Origin: CAYFPS01 sp964345075
GTDB lineage: Bacteria; CAIWAD01
DNA length: 28,921 nt
Direction: 5' to 3'
Assembly: GCA_964345075.1 (NCBI GenBank)
Contig: CAYFPS010000031.1
Location: forward strand, 1-28,921
A program made the translations under genes and the position numbers. Positions 7,572-16,531 of this stretch are shown piece after piece. The notes below the pieces were generated by a model, which saw nothing but the letters and a program-made list of their open reading frames with translations, was not told the origin of the DNA and searched no databases. Position 1 is the first letter of the stretch; each line of letters starts with the position of its first letter.

Positions 7572-9745
7572 TCACGATTGCCACTTCAAAATCAGCAGAC
7601 CGAGGGGCGGCAAGGTCAGGCTGACGCTGTGCGGGCGATCATCCCAGGCCTGATGCTCGCTCTGCGCGCCACCTGCCGTACCCGTGTTGCTGCCACCGTA
7701 TACGGCCGCATCGGTATTGAGGATTTCCTGCCAGAAGCCTCCCTGCGGAACACCCACCCGGTAACCCGGCCGGGGCACGGGCGTACAGTTGGCCACAATC
7801 AGCAGACTATCCTTTGGATCACGGGCCTTGCGCAAAAAGGCGAAGACGCTGTGCTCGGCATCGTGCACGTTGATCCATTCGAAACCATCGGGGCTGAGAT
7901 CCAGCTGGCTTAACGCCGCTTCCTTCTGCAGCAATTGATTCAGATCGGCCACGAGCCGTCTGACACCGGCGTGATCGGGGCTGGACAGGGCGCGCCAGTC
8001 GATGTCGCGCTCCTCGCTCCATTCCGCTCCCTGAGCCAGTTCACCACCCATGAAGAGCAACTTGCGGCCCGGATGCGCCCACATCCACCCATAGAGCAGG
8101 CGCAGATTGGCCAGCTGCTGCCAGCGATCGCCGGGCATCTTCTCAAGCAGGCTTTTCTTGCCGTGAACGACTTCGTCGTGTGACAAAACCAGAATGAAGT
8201 TCTCGTGCCAGGCATACATCAGCGAGAAGCTCATCAGGTCATGGTGCCAGCGACGATGGACGGGATCCAGCTCGAAGTAGCGCAGGGTGTCATTCATCCA
8301 GCCCATGTTCCACTTGTAGTTGAAACCCAGCCCGCCCAGATGCACGGGGCGACTGACCATCGGCCAGCTGGTGCTTTCTTCGGCGATGGAAAGGATGCCG
8401 GGAAAGCGCTCGAAAAGCAGCGTGTTCAGCTCGCGCAGAAAGTCAATGGCCTCCAGGTTCTCGCGCCCGCCGTATTGATTGGGCACCCATTCACCCTGCT
8501 TGCGCGAGTAGTCCAGATAGAGCATGCTGGCCACGGCGTCAATGCGCAGACCGTCCACATGAAACTCTTCCAGCCAGTAAAGGGCATTCGCGATCAGGAA
8601 GTTGCGCACTTCGGCTCGGCCAAAATTGAAGACCAGCGTGCCCCAGTCGGGATGTGCGCCCTGCCTGGGATCTTCGTGCTCATACAGGGCGCTGCCATCA
8701 AAGCGCGCCAGCGCATGAGCGTCGCGGGGAAAGTGAGCCGGAACCCAGTCAAGGATCACACCCAGGCCGGCCTGATGCAGGCGGTCAACGAATTGCCTGA
8801 AGTCGTCGGGACTGCCAAAGCGGGCCGAGGGGGCAAAATAGCCCGTGACCTGATAACCCCAGCTGGCATCCAGAGGATGCTCCATGACAGGCAGCAGCTC
8901 CACGTGGGTGAAAGCGTTCTCTTTTAGCCAGGTAATCAGTTCGTCAGCCAACTCGCCCCAGCTGTGAAAGCTCCTGTCCGGATCCCAGGGCCTCTTCCAG
9001 CTTCCGGGATGCAGTTCGTAAATACTCAAGGGCCCATCAAGCGGATCGGCCGCGGCGCGCGCCTGCAGCCAGTCGCCATCGGCCCACTGATGCGAGGGTG
9101 TTCCGGCAACGATGCTGGCTGTTGCTGGCCGCAGTTCGGCCTGTCTTGCCAGCGGGTCAGCCTTTTGGTGAAGGGCACCGTCAGCGCCCAGTACTTCAAA
9201 CTTGTAGGCCTCGCCGGCCTTAAGGCCCGGGATGAAGATCTCCCAGACGCCGCTGGAGCCGCGATTGCGCATGGGGTGCCTCAGTCCGTTCCAGTTATTG
9301 AAGCCGCCAATCACGGAGACGCGGCGGGCCGAAGGTGCCCAGACCGCAAAGAGCACGCCTTCGATGCCATCGGCCACATGCGGGCGCGCGCCCAGGGCTT
9401 GCCAGAGCTGNNNNNNNNNNNNNNNNNNNNNNNNNNCAGGTGAAGATCCAGTTCGCCCAGTTGCGGGGAGAAGAGATAGGCGCTCAGGGCCTGCCACTTG
9501 CTGCCGGCCGCGGAAGCCAGCTCCATCTGAAGCTCGGCCAGGTCGGGCCGCTTCTTCAGGGCAAGTTCAAAGCAGCCCGCCTCGACTTGATCCATGGATC
9601 GACCCAGCGCAGGCAGGTAGACCGTGATACATTCCGGTGCAAAAACCCGCAGGATCCAGCCCGCTTTGTCCTGATGCAAACCCAGATGAGCAAAAGGATC
9701 GTGATGCTCGCCCAGGCCTATGCGCTGCCACTCGTGATTCAACAT
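7572..9745 (-). CDS. glgB: 1,4-alpha-glucan branching enzyme (GH13), interrupted by an assembly gap
   Basis: Introduces alpha-1,6 branches into glycogen. The N-terminal part starts NHEWQRIGLGEHHDPFAHLG, the typical GlgB opening, and includes QLGELDLHL just before the gap. After it come the CBM48 region (FAVWAPSARRVSVIGGFNNW) and the GH13 barrel: DWVPAHFPRD, GLRIDAVASMLYLDY with the nucleophile Asp, SIAEEST with the acid/base Glu, and LSHDEVVHGK with the third carboxylate. The C-terminal beta domain ends LGLLILKWQS. The expected length, about 724 residues, matches the family. The 26-N gap shifts the frame, which is an artefact of its nominal size; relatives have only about 8 residues there. 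The ATG at 9743-9745 is preceded by AAGGA; an ATG at 9764-9766 directly after the tRNA terminator T-run is an alternative. Confidence 0.95.
9411..9436. other. Assembly gap (26 N) inside glgB
   Basis: A run of N interrupts glgB between DLHL and QLWQALG. The true length must restore the reading frame, so it is probably 24 or 27 bases rather than 26. Confidence 0.95.
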
Positions 9746-9767
9746 GATCGTTCCTTGACTGGCCATG

Positions 9768-9798
9768 AAAAAGCCGCTGAACCCGGTGGTCCAGCGGC
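9768..9798 (-). terminator. Intrinsic terminator after tRNA-Ala
   Basis: On the minus strand GCCGCTGGACC, loop ACCG, GGTTCAGCGGC forms an 11-bp stem with one G-U pair, followed by five T. It begins 4 nt after the tRNA 3' end. Only 22 nt separate the T-run from the glgB start, so it also lies in the glgB leader. Confidence 0.85.
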
Positions 9799-9802
9799 CC
9801 GA

Positions 9803-9875
9803 TGGAGCTGATGGGATTCGAACCCACGACCCCCACATTGCGAACGTGATGCTCTTCCAACTGAGCTACAGCCCC
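9803..9875 (-). tRNA. tRNA-Ala (anticodon CGC)
   Basis: The 73-nt minus-strand cloverleaf folds cleanly. The acceptor stem GGGGCTG/CAGCTCC contains the G3-U70 wobble that marks alanine tRNAs. The D arm is GCTC...GAGC. The anticodon loop is TTCGCAA with anticodon CGC, reading GCG codons. The T arm is GTGGG-TTCGAAT-CCCAT. The discriminator base is A and no CCA is encoded, so CCA must be added enzymatically. It is followed at once by an intrinsic terminator, then glgB. Confidence 0.96.
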
Positions 9876-9906
9876 ATTATCCCACGGGTCGCATGGGAAG
9901 TCTGAC

Positions 9907-9935
9907 AAAATAGGGCTGTGGAAGGTGGAATTCAA
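9907..9935 (-). promoter_or_regulatory. Predicted tRNA-Ala promoter
   Basis: On the minus strand TTGAAT (9930-9935), a 17-nt spacer and TATTTT (9907-9912) form a near-consensus housekeeping-sigma promoter about 32 nt before the tRNA. Its -35 abuts the start of the heptamer array. Confidence 0.65.
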
Positions 9936-9936
9936 G

Positions 9937-10110
9937 ACAGGCGTTAGCGGTCCCAGTCGTTAGGCGTCAGGCGTCAGCCAAGAGTGAATAACCGGAAGTG
10001 AATGGTCGCCAGTCGATAGTCGTTAGGCGTCAGGCGCTAGCCAAGAGTGAATAACCGGAAGCGAATGGTCGCCAGTCGATAGTCGTTAGTAGTTAGTCGT
10101 CAGTCTTTAG
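9937..10110. repeat. Heptamer-word array, forward half, with 63-bp tandem duplication
   Basis: The segment is composed of 7-nt words GTTAGGC, GTCAGGC, GTTAGTC and GTCAGTC plus spacer words. It contains a direct tandem repeat of 63 bp (9959-10021 and 10022-10084) that differs at only three positions; 63 is nine times seven. No gene is seen. It is the inverted counterpart of the array at 10125-10400. Confidence 0.85.
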
Positions 10111-10124
10111 CGAATGACGAAGCC

Positions 10125-10400
10125 CTGACGGCTGACCGCCAACGCCTGTCCTCTAACTCCTGACGCCTGATGACTAACGCCTGTCTTCTAACGCCTGAAG
10201 ACTAATGCCTGACGCCTGACCGCTAACGCCTGTTGATTAAGACCTAACCCCTGACCGCTAACGCCTGATGACTAATGCCTGACGCCTGACTTCTAACGCC
10301 TGTTGATTAAGACCTAACCCCTGACCGCTAACGCCTGTTGACTAACGCCTGTTGACTAACGCCTGTCTTCTAAGGCCTGTCTTCTAAGGCCTGACAACTG
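10125..10400. repeat. Heptamer-word array, inverted half, with 70-bp tandem duplication
   Basis: The words here (CTAACGCCTG, CTGACGC, CTGACCG and similar) are the reverse complement of those in 9937-10110. A 70-bp tandem repeat (10201-10270 and 10271-10340) differs at three positions; 70 is ten times seven. The last word supplies CTGACA at 10391-10396, the likely -35 of the next gene. Nothing coding is seen. Confidence 0.85.
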
Positions 10401-10420
10401 ATTCCCGCTCTCCTTATCTT
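10391..10420 (+). promoter_or_regulatory. Predicted leaderless promoter of the envelope operon
   Basis: CTGACA (10391-10396), an 18-nt spacer and TATCTT (10415-10420). The ATG of the next gene starts 7 nt after the -10, so transcription should begin at or beside the start codon. No ribosome binding site precedes the ATG. Confidence 0.55.
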
Positions 10421-10427
10421 TCGACCC

Positions 10428-11327
10428 ATGTATGTTCCACTTCCCGTTCTGCGCCTGTCAACTCTCTTGCTGTTCTGGATCACGGCCGCCTGTGCCATGC
10501 CGCTGGATAGCCTGCTTGGCAGCCTGCCGCCGCTGGTCAGTCTGGAGCAAACGGGGCCGGATCGTCTGCTGGCTGTGGATGTAAAGGCTGGCCTCCACCG
10601 GATCGAAGGCAGGGAGGGTCAATGGCTCGATGACCCCGTGAGCGGCCTGATGCCCGGCGGCCAGCCCCTGCTGTTGCCGGGCGAGGTGGATGCCCGTGGG
10701 GGCTTTCAAGCCCTGCTCGCGGATCCTGCTTCCCGCCGGGTTCTTCAACTGAGCCGCAGTCTGGGACTGGATGCGAGTCTCATGCTCCCGGCTGAAATCA
10801 CCAATCTGCGCCGCCCCAGTTTTCTGGCCCAGAGCGCCACGCGTACACTGGTGCTGTGTGACAAGGACGAAGCCCTGCTTGTTGCCTACGATCAGCGCCT
10901 CGGCTGGCGCGAGCTACTTGACTTCGGGCAGCTGGGTGAGGGCAGACCCCTTGCGCTGGAAGTGCTGGGCGAACGGGTCTACCTGCTGCTTGAGCGCGGT
11001 GCAAACAGCTGCCTTTTAATGGCAGGAACGGAGGGTGGCTGGCTGGAAGAAGTGCCGGCACCGGGCATCCTTGCCATTCATCGTGATACAAATCGGCGCC
11101 TGCTCCTGCTAGAGGCACAGGGCGACAGCCTCAAGCTGAAGGCCCTGCCGGCCGCCGATCAAAGCCCCGCGCTCGACATTCTGCCTGCCAGAACCCTGAT
11201 GAGCTGGCCTCAACCTGCCCAGCCGTTTAAAGCGCCAATGGACATGCTGCTTTTGCCGGAAGGCCTGCTGCTGGCAGCACCCGACCGGCAGGCCCGCCTG
11301 CTAGTCACGCCCGGAGCCCGTCCTTGA
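10428..11327 (+). CDS. Secreted protein of unknown function, possibly beta-propeller-like
   Basis: I do not recognise the family. The 299-residue product starts with a signal peptide: a hydrophobic stretch LSTLLLFWITAACA followed by MPLDS. Cleavage after ACA by signal peptidase I fits; the TAAC sequence is a poor lipobox, so a lipoprotein is possible but less likely. The mature part is leucine-rich and made of short alternating strands (LLAVDVKAGLHRIEG, TRTLVLCDKDEALLVAY, ERVYLLLERG, NRRLLLLEAQGDSLKLKAL). This periodicity of roughly 45-50 residues suggests a beta-propeller-type repeat fold. It is the first gene of a three-gene run with two outer-membrane proteins, and its stop overlaps the next start (TTGA). 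It is probably periplasmic or surface-linked and works with those two. Confidence 0.6.
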   Translation: MYVPLPVLRLSTLLLFWITAACAMPLDSLLGSLPPLVSLEQTGPDRLLAVDVKAGLHRIEGREGQWLDDPVSGLMPGGQPLLLPGEVDARGGFQALLADPASRRVLQLSRSLGLDASLMLPAEITNLRRPSFLAQSATRTLVLCDKDEALLVAYDQRLGWRELLDFGQLGEGRPLALEVLGERVYLLLERGANSCLLMAGTEGGWLEEVPAPGILAIHRDTNRRLLLLEAQGDSLKLKALPAADQSPALDILPARTLMSWPQPAQPFKAPMDMLLLPEGLLLAAPDRQARLLVTPGARP

Positions 11328-14300
11328 GGAAGCTGCTGCCCTGGCTGGTCCTGCTCTTCTGCCTGCGCCTTGCCCCTGCCGCGCAGTGGCGCGGGCCGGC
11401 TGAAGTGGAAATCAAGCTGCCGGAAGCCCCGCTGGATCTCGATAAGTGCACTGTCAGCTGCGAAGGTCGCCGCCTTTCAGCGGGAGTCGACTACCGGCTG
11501 GACGCGCTGAACGGTCGTCTGCTGCTGCTTGATGCCAGTCTGCTGGGACGACGGCTGGATGTCCGTTACGAGCGGCTGCGCATCGACTTGCCGGTGGAAT
11601 TCAGCCTGATGCCCAGAGAAAGCCTGCCCTGGATTGTGGAAGGTGAATCGGGCGACAGTCTTGTGCTGGCCGGCCTGCCGGATCGTGTCGAGGAAATCCC
11701 CAGCCGCCTCCAGTATACGGGCAGCTTTCTGCGTGGTGTACGCGTTGGCAACAATGGTGAGCTTGGCATGGAGAGCGGCCTGCAACTGCAGGTGCAGGGC
11801 CAGATCGGTCCCGATGTTGAAGTGGAGGCTTACCTCTCGGACCGTAATACACCCATTCAGCCCGAGGGCTCCAGCAGGAATCTGGAAGAAGTCGACCGTA
11901 TTCATGTCAAGGTGCAAAGTCCGCGCTGGCAGGCCACTCTGGGTGATTTCGATCTGGCAATGAAGCCGGGCGATTATCTCGATTACCGCCGCACTGTAGA
12001 TGGCATTCAGGCTGGCTATGCCTGGCGTGATACACGTCTGCTGGCTCATCTGGCAGCAAGCCGCGGCCGATTTCATCGCATGGAATGGACAGCGCAGGAG
12101 GGGCTTCAAGGGCCCTGGCAACTGCGCTCGGAATCGGGCAGCGACCAGATTCTTGTGCTGGCCGGCAGCGAATCAGTCTGGCTGAATGGTGAAGTCATGC
12201 AGCGCGGTGAAGATGGCGACTATGTAATGGATTACAGCCTGGCACAGCTGCGCTTTACGGCACGCAGGCCTTTGCGCGCGGAGGATCGCATTCAGGTTGA
12301 ATTCCAGTACAGCGAGCGGCTCTACCAGCGTTCGCTTTATGGCCTCGACGCCGCCAGCAACCTGCCAGGCGGTCTCAAGCTTGAGCTGGGATGGGTAATG
12401 GAACGGGATGACAAGGATCGCCCACTGGATGTTTACCTGGATGAAGGCGACCGCGAGCTGATGGCCGCTGCCGGTGATGGCGGCGAGGGCGAGCTCTACG
12501 GAAGCGGTGTCAGACAGGTGGAGCCGGGCGAAGGACACTACCGCCTGCTGGATGCGGCTGCCGGCCAGTGGGGGCACTTCGAGTACATGGAGGAAGTCCC
12601 CGACAGCCTGGCCGATTTCTACATCTGGCAGTTACGTTTCAGTCAGCTGCCGCGGCTGGCAAGTGGACAATCACAGGGCGACTACTCCCGCCAGTTCACG
12701 GCTTCGGGCAGGCAGTACTATCGCTACGAGGGCCCTGGAATGGGCGATTACGCGCCGCTGACCCCATTAAGCGCACCGCAGAGTCTGGAAGTCTATGACG
12801 CCCGCCTCTCCGGCCACTGGGCGGGCTTCAACTACAGTCTGGAGTCGGCCCTGAGCCGACGCGACCTGAATCTGTTTTCCGGCAAGGATGATGAAGACAA
12901 CCTGGGCGCGGCACTGAAGGGTGAATTGGCCTGGAGCAGTCCGGAAATGGGTCGATCCTTCTGGCGGGGCCGGCTTGGCGCAGCCCTTCGCGCACAGAGC
13001 GAGCAGCAGGATTTTCAGCCCCTGAAAGCAGTCGACGAGCAGGAATTCGAGCGCATTTTCGGAATCAGTCGACAGGGAAGTCTGAAGCGTGAGGATATCT
13101 CGCTCGGCTGGACGGGTCAGGACAGCCTGCGACTGGAGCAGAAGCTGATTCGAATTCGCCGTGATACAAGCACTTCAAAAACCCGGGAAAGCCGCCTGGC
13201 CCTTGCGCCGGAAAAGGGCCTGCAGCTCCGCGCCCGGCTAAGACAGCGTGAACTGCTTGGCCAGGAAAACACCTCCACCTTCGATCAGCAGCTGGTTGAG
13301 CCAGGTTGGCGCTGGGGAAGCGGGCGGGCGGGCTTCTCCTATCAATTTGAAAAGCTGGATGCCGGCGCGACGGGCGAGAGTTTTCATGAGCGCGGACTTT
13401 CCCTTGAGCAGCGCCTTTTCCCCGGACTGGAAGCGCGGACCGGTGTTACAAGGCGCCGGATCGACCGTCTAAGCCAGTCCATCTGGCGGGAGAATGCCAG
13501 CAGGGACGAAAGTCGATTGGGGCTGGAGAAGACGGGCAGCCTTTCCGGCGAGATGCTCTGGACGCACCGCGTGCTGGATTTTGCCAGCGCCGACAGCGCC
13601 AGACAAAAGCGGGACATCGCGCTCGTCCGCCTGCAACAGGCCGGTGATCACCTGCAATGGAACCTGCGCTATCAGGCTGAACACGCCCTTTCCCGCGAGC
13701 GGATCCTGCAGTTCATCCAGGTGGACTCGCTGACGGGCAGCTACAGCCGCGATCCTTTTGTGCCCGACCTTTTCGTGCCCGATCCCGATGGCGATTACAT
13801 TGCCGTGCCATGGGAAACCGGTGAAGTCAGTCAGGAAGCCCTGCTCGGTCTTGCGCTGGATCTGCGCTGGCAAAGCGAGGGCCCCTTATCCGGCAGCCAT
13901 CGCATCAGTGTCGAAGAAGAGAGCCGGTTGGCGGAGGCGGCTAGCGTCTTTCTACTAAAACCATNNNNNNNNNNNNNNNNNNNNNNNNNNNNNNNNNNNN
14001 NNNNNNNNNNNNCAGGCGCTGGCGTCTTCGCTGGGAAGAAGACCGCAACCTGAGCCGCCCGCGCTGGAGTCAGGCCAGAATTGATCAGAGTCGCAAGCTG
14101 GCATTACGGCTTCGTGTCACACAGGATGAATGGCGCTGGTCGCTGGAAGGCCTTTACCGCGAGCAGCTGCGCGATCTGCCCGGGTCAAGCGACGGTCGTC
14201 TGGACATTCGAGCCGAAGAAGCGCTGGCGGAGATCAGCAAGCGACTCTCCAAAGGCTGGCTGATTCGCCTCAAAACCGAAGTCGAACAGGCGCGCACGAA

Positions 14301-14595
14301 GGACAAGCTCTATTCGGGCCGGCGCCTCTTTGTCGAGCCGGGTATTGAGGCCAGGCCCGGACGAAAGGGCAGCTTTCAGTTCAGGGCGAGCTGGCAGGAT
14401 TTGCGCAGCGACCAGACGCGAATCCCTTATGAACTGCTGGGTGGGGCGCGCGTGGGCAGAACCTTGCGTGCGGCGCTGGAGGCCACCTGGCAGCTGGGGC
14501 CGCGCACACGTCTTTCGGCCAGTTGGCAGATGAGCAGCCTGCCGGGCAGGGCCGTCCTCAACAGTGCCAATCTGCAAGTGCAGAGTTTCTTCTGA
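11324..14595 (+). CDS. Large predicted outer-membrane beta-barrel protein (SprA-like features), interrupted by an assembly gap
   Basis: A signal peptide (RKLLPWLVLLFCLRLAPAAQ) opens a product of about 1,090 residues with dense alternating beta strands and a C-terminal VQSFF; a terminal phenylalanine is the usual BAM-recognised end of a barrel. A segment with GSFLRGVRVGNNGELGMES, then LSDRNTPIQPEGSSRNLEEVD, then a GDFDL box resembles, from memory, large barrel proteins of Bacteroidota and relatives, including SprA. A later module (VWLNGEVMQRGEDGDYVMDY, then RIQVEFQYSERLY) is also SprA-like. The TTG start overlaps the preceding stop. The 48-N gap (13965-14012) breaks the frame; the downstream frame runs cleanly to TGA at 14593-14595. 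The next gene overlaps by one base. Function is not known. Confidence 0.7.
13965..14012. other. Assembly gap (48 N) inside the large barrel gene
   Basis: The reading frames on the two sides differ by one base, so the true gap is not 48 nt modulo 3. Coding character is continuous on both sides. Confidence 0.95.
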
Positions 14596-16478
14596 TGGGT
14601 GCAATGACAGAAAGAATGGACAGCATGGCGGGAAAAGTGGAAATTCCCCAGCTATACAGGGAACCCAAAAGGAATGCAAAGGTACTCCCCAGGCGGGTGG
14701 GGAGGTGGTGGGAGGGCGCAACCACCCCGCATTCAAAAATCAGCTCAAGCCTGCATTCACGTTCCCTTGCCCGACCTCGCCGCATTTGGCTGAGCCTCCT
14801 GCTGATCGTCCTGATTCTTGCAACCAGCTCTCCGGCATTGCAAATCAGCCCAGCGCTGGTCATCGAAGGCAATCAGCGGCTCTCCACCCGGCAGATCCTC
14901 AAGCGCCTTCAGCCCGGCAACCAGCTTGACAGCCTGGGCTGGCTGGCACGGCGGGACAGTCTTCAGCAGTGGGCGGCCAGACAGGCTCTTCCCATGATGG
15001 AGCTTCGTGATACATGGCATCTAGGCATTCTGCAGAAGCTGCAGATAAGCGAAGGCCCGCTCCTGGTCATGGGTCAGCTGCGCTTGCAGGGGCTGGAAGA
15101 CGGACTGCCGCAGCCGGATGAGTTCCTGAAGCCGGGAACGCTGCTTGCTCAGGGTCGCCTTCAGCTTGCCTTGAGCGCCTGGCTGGAAGATCTGGGCCGT
15201 CTGGGCAGGCCGCTGACACGCATTGTGTTTACCGACTTCCAGCTTGTGCCGGAAGACAACCGGCTGCTGCTAGACCTTGAAGGCAGGCTGATTGATGCAG
15301 AAGAAATCTATCCCGGCCCGCTGCTGATCACCTCTCCCTTTAGCACCCGCGAAAAAACCTTCAAGGCCCTGACCCGCCTGAAAGAGGGCGAGCGTTACAA
15401 TCCGCAGGCCCTGCGACGCGCGCGTAGCCGCCTGCTGGCAACGGGCTGGTTCGAGGACCTGACCGGCCCGGCTCTGTGCCGCACGAAGGAGGGTCTGGCC
15501 TGGTATCTCAAGGGAAGCGAGCGGCCCTTCTATCATATTGACGGCATGCTCGGCTGGCTGCCTGGAACGGGTGATGAGTCAGGCAGGCTGGCCTATCACG
15601 GACTGCTGGAGCTGGACAATCTGGCCGGCAGCGGGCGCAGCCTTCATCTGCTGGCATCGAAGCCGGATGGTGAAAGTCAGAAGCTGGCCCTGCGCTACGA
15701 GGAGCCCTTCCTCTTTTCAACGCCGCTAGGCGCATCAATCGAGATTCAGCAATCCAGCCGCGACAGTTCCTGGGTTGAGCTTGGCCTTGAAACCAGGCTT
15801 TTCGCCGAATGGCTGCCGGGAGTGAGCACGGCCCTGCTGCTGCGTGTGGCGGAACTCAGCCCCGACAGCCTGAACGGTTACCTTGGCCTGGGTATCGATC
15901 GCTCAACGACCGTCGAGCAGGGTATCGAGCTGATTGCCGATCAGCGGGACGATCCGCGCAATCCACGCCGCGGCTGGTCAGCTCGCTTGCGGGAAAGTCG
16001 TCTCAAACGACGCTTCAATTCACTGAAAGGCCTGCCGCCCCGTCATCCATCACGCTCGCTGGGCCTGCATCAGGGGGAAATCACCAGCTGGCTACCCTTG
16101 CCTAAAGGCTTTGTCCTGTGTAACCGCCTTTCCGGCGGCTTTATCAGTGGTGACGAGGCGGGTCTGGAGGATTATTTCGAGCTGGGAGGTGTCAGCGGGC
16201 CGCGCGGCACGCTGGATCGCAGCATTCGCAGTTCCCGCTACGCAATGCTGCAAAGTGAACTGCGTTACCTGCTTGGCCCCAAAAGTCGCATTGGCCTTTT
16301 CTGGGATCACCTGCGCTGGTCATTGCCTGAAATGGACGGTTACCGCAAGCAGAATGGCCGGGGCTTGAGCCTCGTCCTGCCTGTCCGACAGGGTCAGCTC
16401 GAAGTCATTTACGCCAACACTCCGGACGAAGCCCTGAATGAAGGAACCCTGCATGTCAGACTTGCCAGAACCTTCTGA
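14595..16478 (+). CDS. Omp85-superfamily protein with POTRA-like domains (TamA/BamA-like)
   Basis: Omp85 proteins insert or export outer-membrane proteins. A hydrophobic export signal (IWLSLLLIVLILATSSPALQ) is followed by ISPALVIEGNQRLSTRQILKRLQPG, typical of a POTRA domain, then further POTRA-like stretches (TFKALTRLKEGERYNPQALR). A C-terminal half of barrel strands includes DQRDDPRNPRRGW, ELGGVSGPRG in place of the lid-loop motif, and a terminal RTF. The length, about 627 residues, suits a TamA-like protein better than BamA. The start is uncertain: ATG 14595 overlaps the previous stop (TGATG) but gives an odd n-region of about 60 residues; GTG 14697 or a CTG at 14751 would give a more normal signal peptide. 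It may assemble the neighbouring large barrel. Confidence 0.72.
   Translation: MGAMTERMDSMAGKVEIPQLYREPKRNAKVLPRRVGRWWEGATTPHSKISSSLHSRSLARPRRIWLSLLLIVLILATSSPALQISPALVIEGNQRLSTRQILKRLQPGNQLDSLGWLARRDSLQQWAARQALPMMELRDTWHLGILQKLQISEGPLLVMGQLRLQGLEDGLPQPDEFLKPGTLLAQGRLQLALSAWLEDLGRLGRPLTRIVFTDFQLVPEDNRLLLDLEGRLIDAEEIYPGPLLITSPFSTREKTFKALTRLKEGERYNPQALRRARSRLLATGWFEDLTGPALCRTKEGLAWYLKGSERPFYHIDGMLGWLPGTGDESGRLAYHGLLELDNLAGSGRSLHLLASKPDGESQKLALRYEEPFLFSTPLGASIEIQQSSRDSSWVELGLETRLFAEWLPGVSTALLLRVAELSPDSLNGYLGLGIDRSTTVEQGIELIADQRDDPRNPRRGWSARLRESRLKRRFNSLKGLPPRHPSRSLGLHQGEITSWLPLPKGFVLCNRLSGGFISGDEAGLEDYFELGGVSGPRGTLDRSIRSSRYAMLQSELRYLLGPKSRIGLFWDHLRWSLPEMDGYRKQNGRGLSLVLPVRQGQLEVIYANTPDEALNEGTLHVRLARTF
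14682..14726 (+). other. Structured G-rich segment near the start of the Omp85 gene
   Basis: At 14695-14716 four G-runs (GGG-T-GGGG-AGGTGGT-GGG-A-GGG) meet the standard G-quadruplex pattern. Two hairpins overlap it: CTCCCC/GGGGAG (14685-14690 with 14699-14704) and GGTGGT/ACCACC (14704-14709 with 14721-14726). They cannot form together with the quadruplex. It lies just before the signal-peptide codons. Confidence 0.5.
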
Positions 16479-16493
16479 TCGTCCTGACATGTG

Positions 16494-16524
16494 CTGATCG
16501 CCACTCAGCCATCATCCCTATCTT
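16494..16524 (+). promoter_or_regulatory. Predicted leaderless promoter of the prenyltransferase gene
   Basis: TATCTT (16519-16524) lies 7 nt before the ATG at 16532. The -35 is weak: CTGATC at 16494-16499 would need a 19-nt spacer. No ribosome binding site precedes the ATG. Confidence 0.4.
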
Positions 16525-16531
16525 GAAGCTT

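Noticed and set aside
9411..9436. True frameshift in glgB
   Set aside because: The frame change coincides with the N run of arbitrary length; the sequence on both sides is intact.
370..9935. Genomic island bounded by repeat arrays and a tRNA
   Set aside because: The content is housekeeping (proS, greA, aro genes, glgB), and no integrase or duplicated tRNA end is seen.
9937..10400. CRISPR array
   Set aside because: There is no constant repeat of 23-37 nt with unique spacers; the segment is a patchwork of degenerate 7-nt words, and no cas genes are near.
14523..14594. Extension of the Omp85 gene into the preceding gene
   Set aside because: It overlaps the C-terminus of the large barrel protein, whose frame is better supported by its terminal VQSFF.
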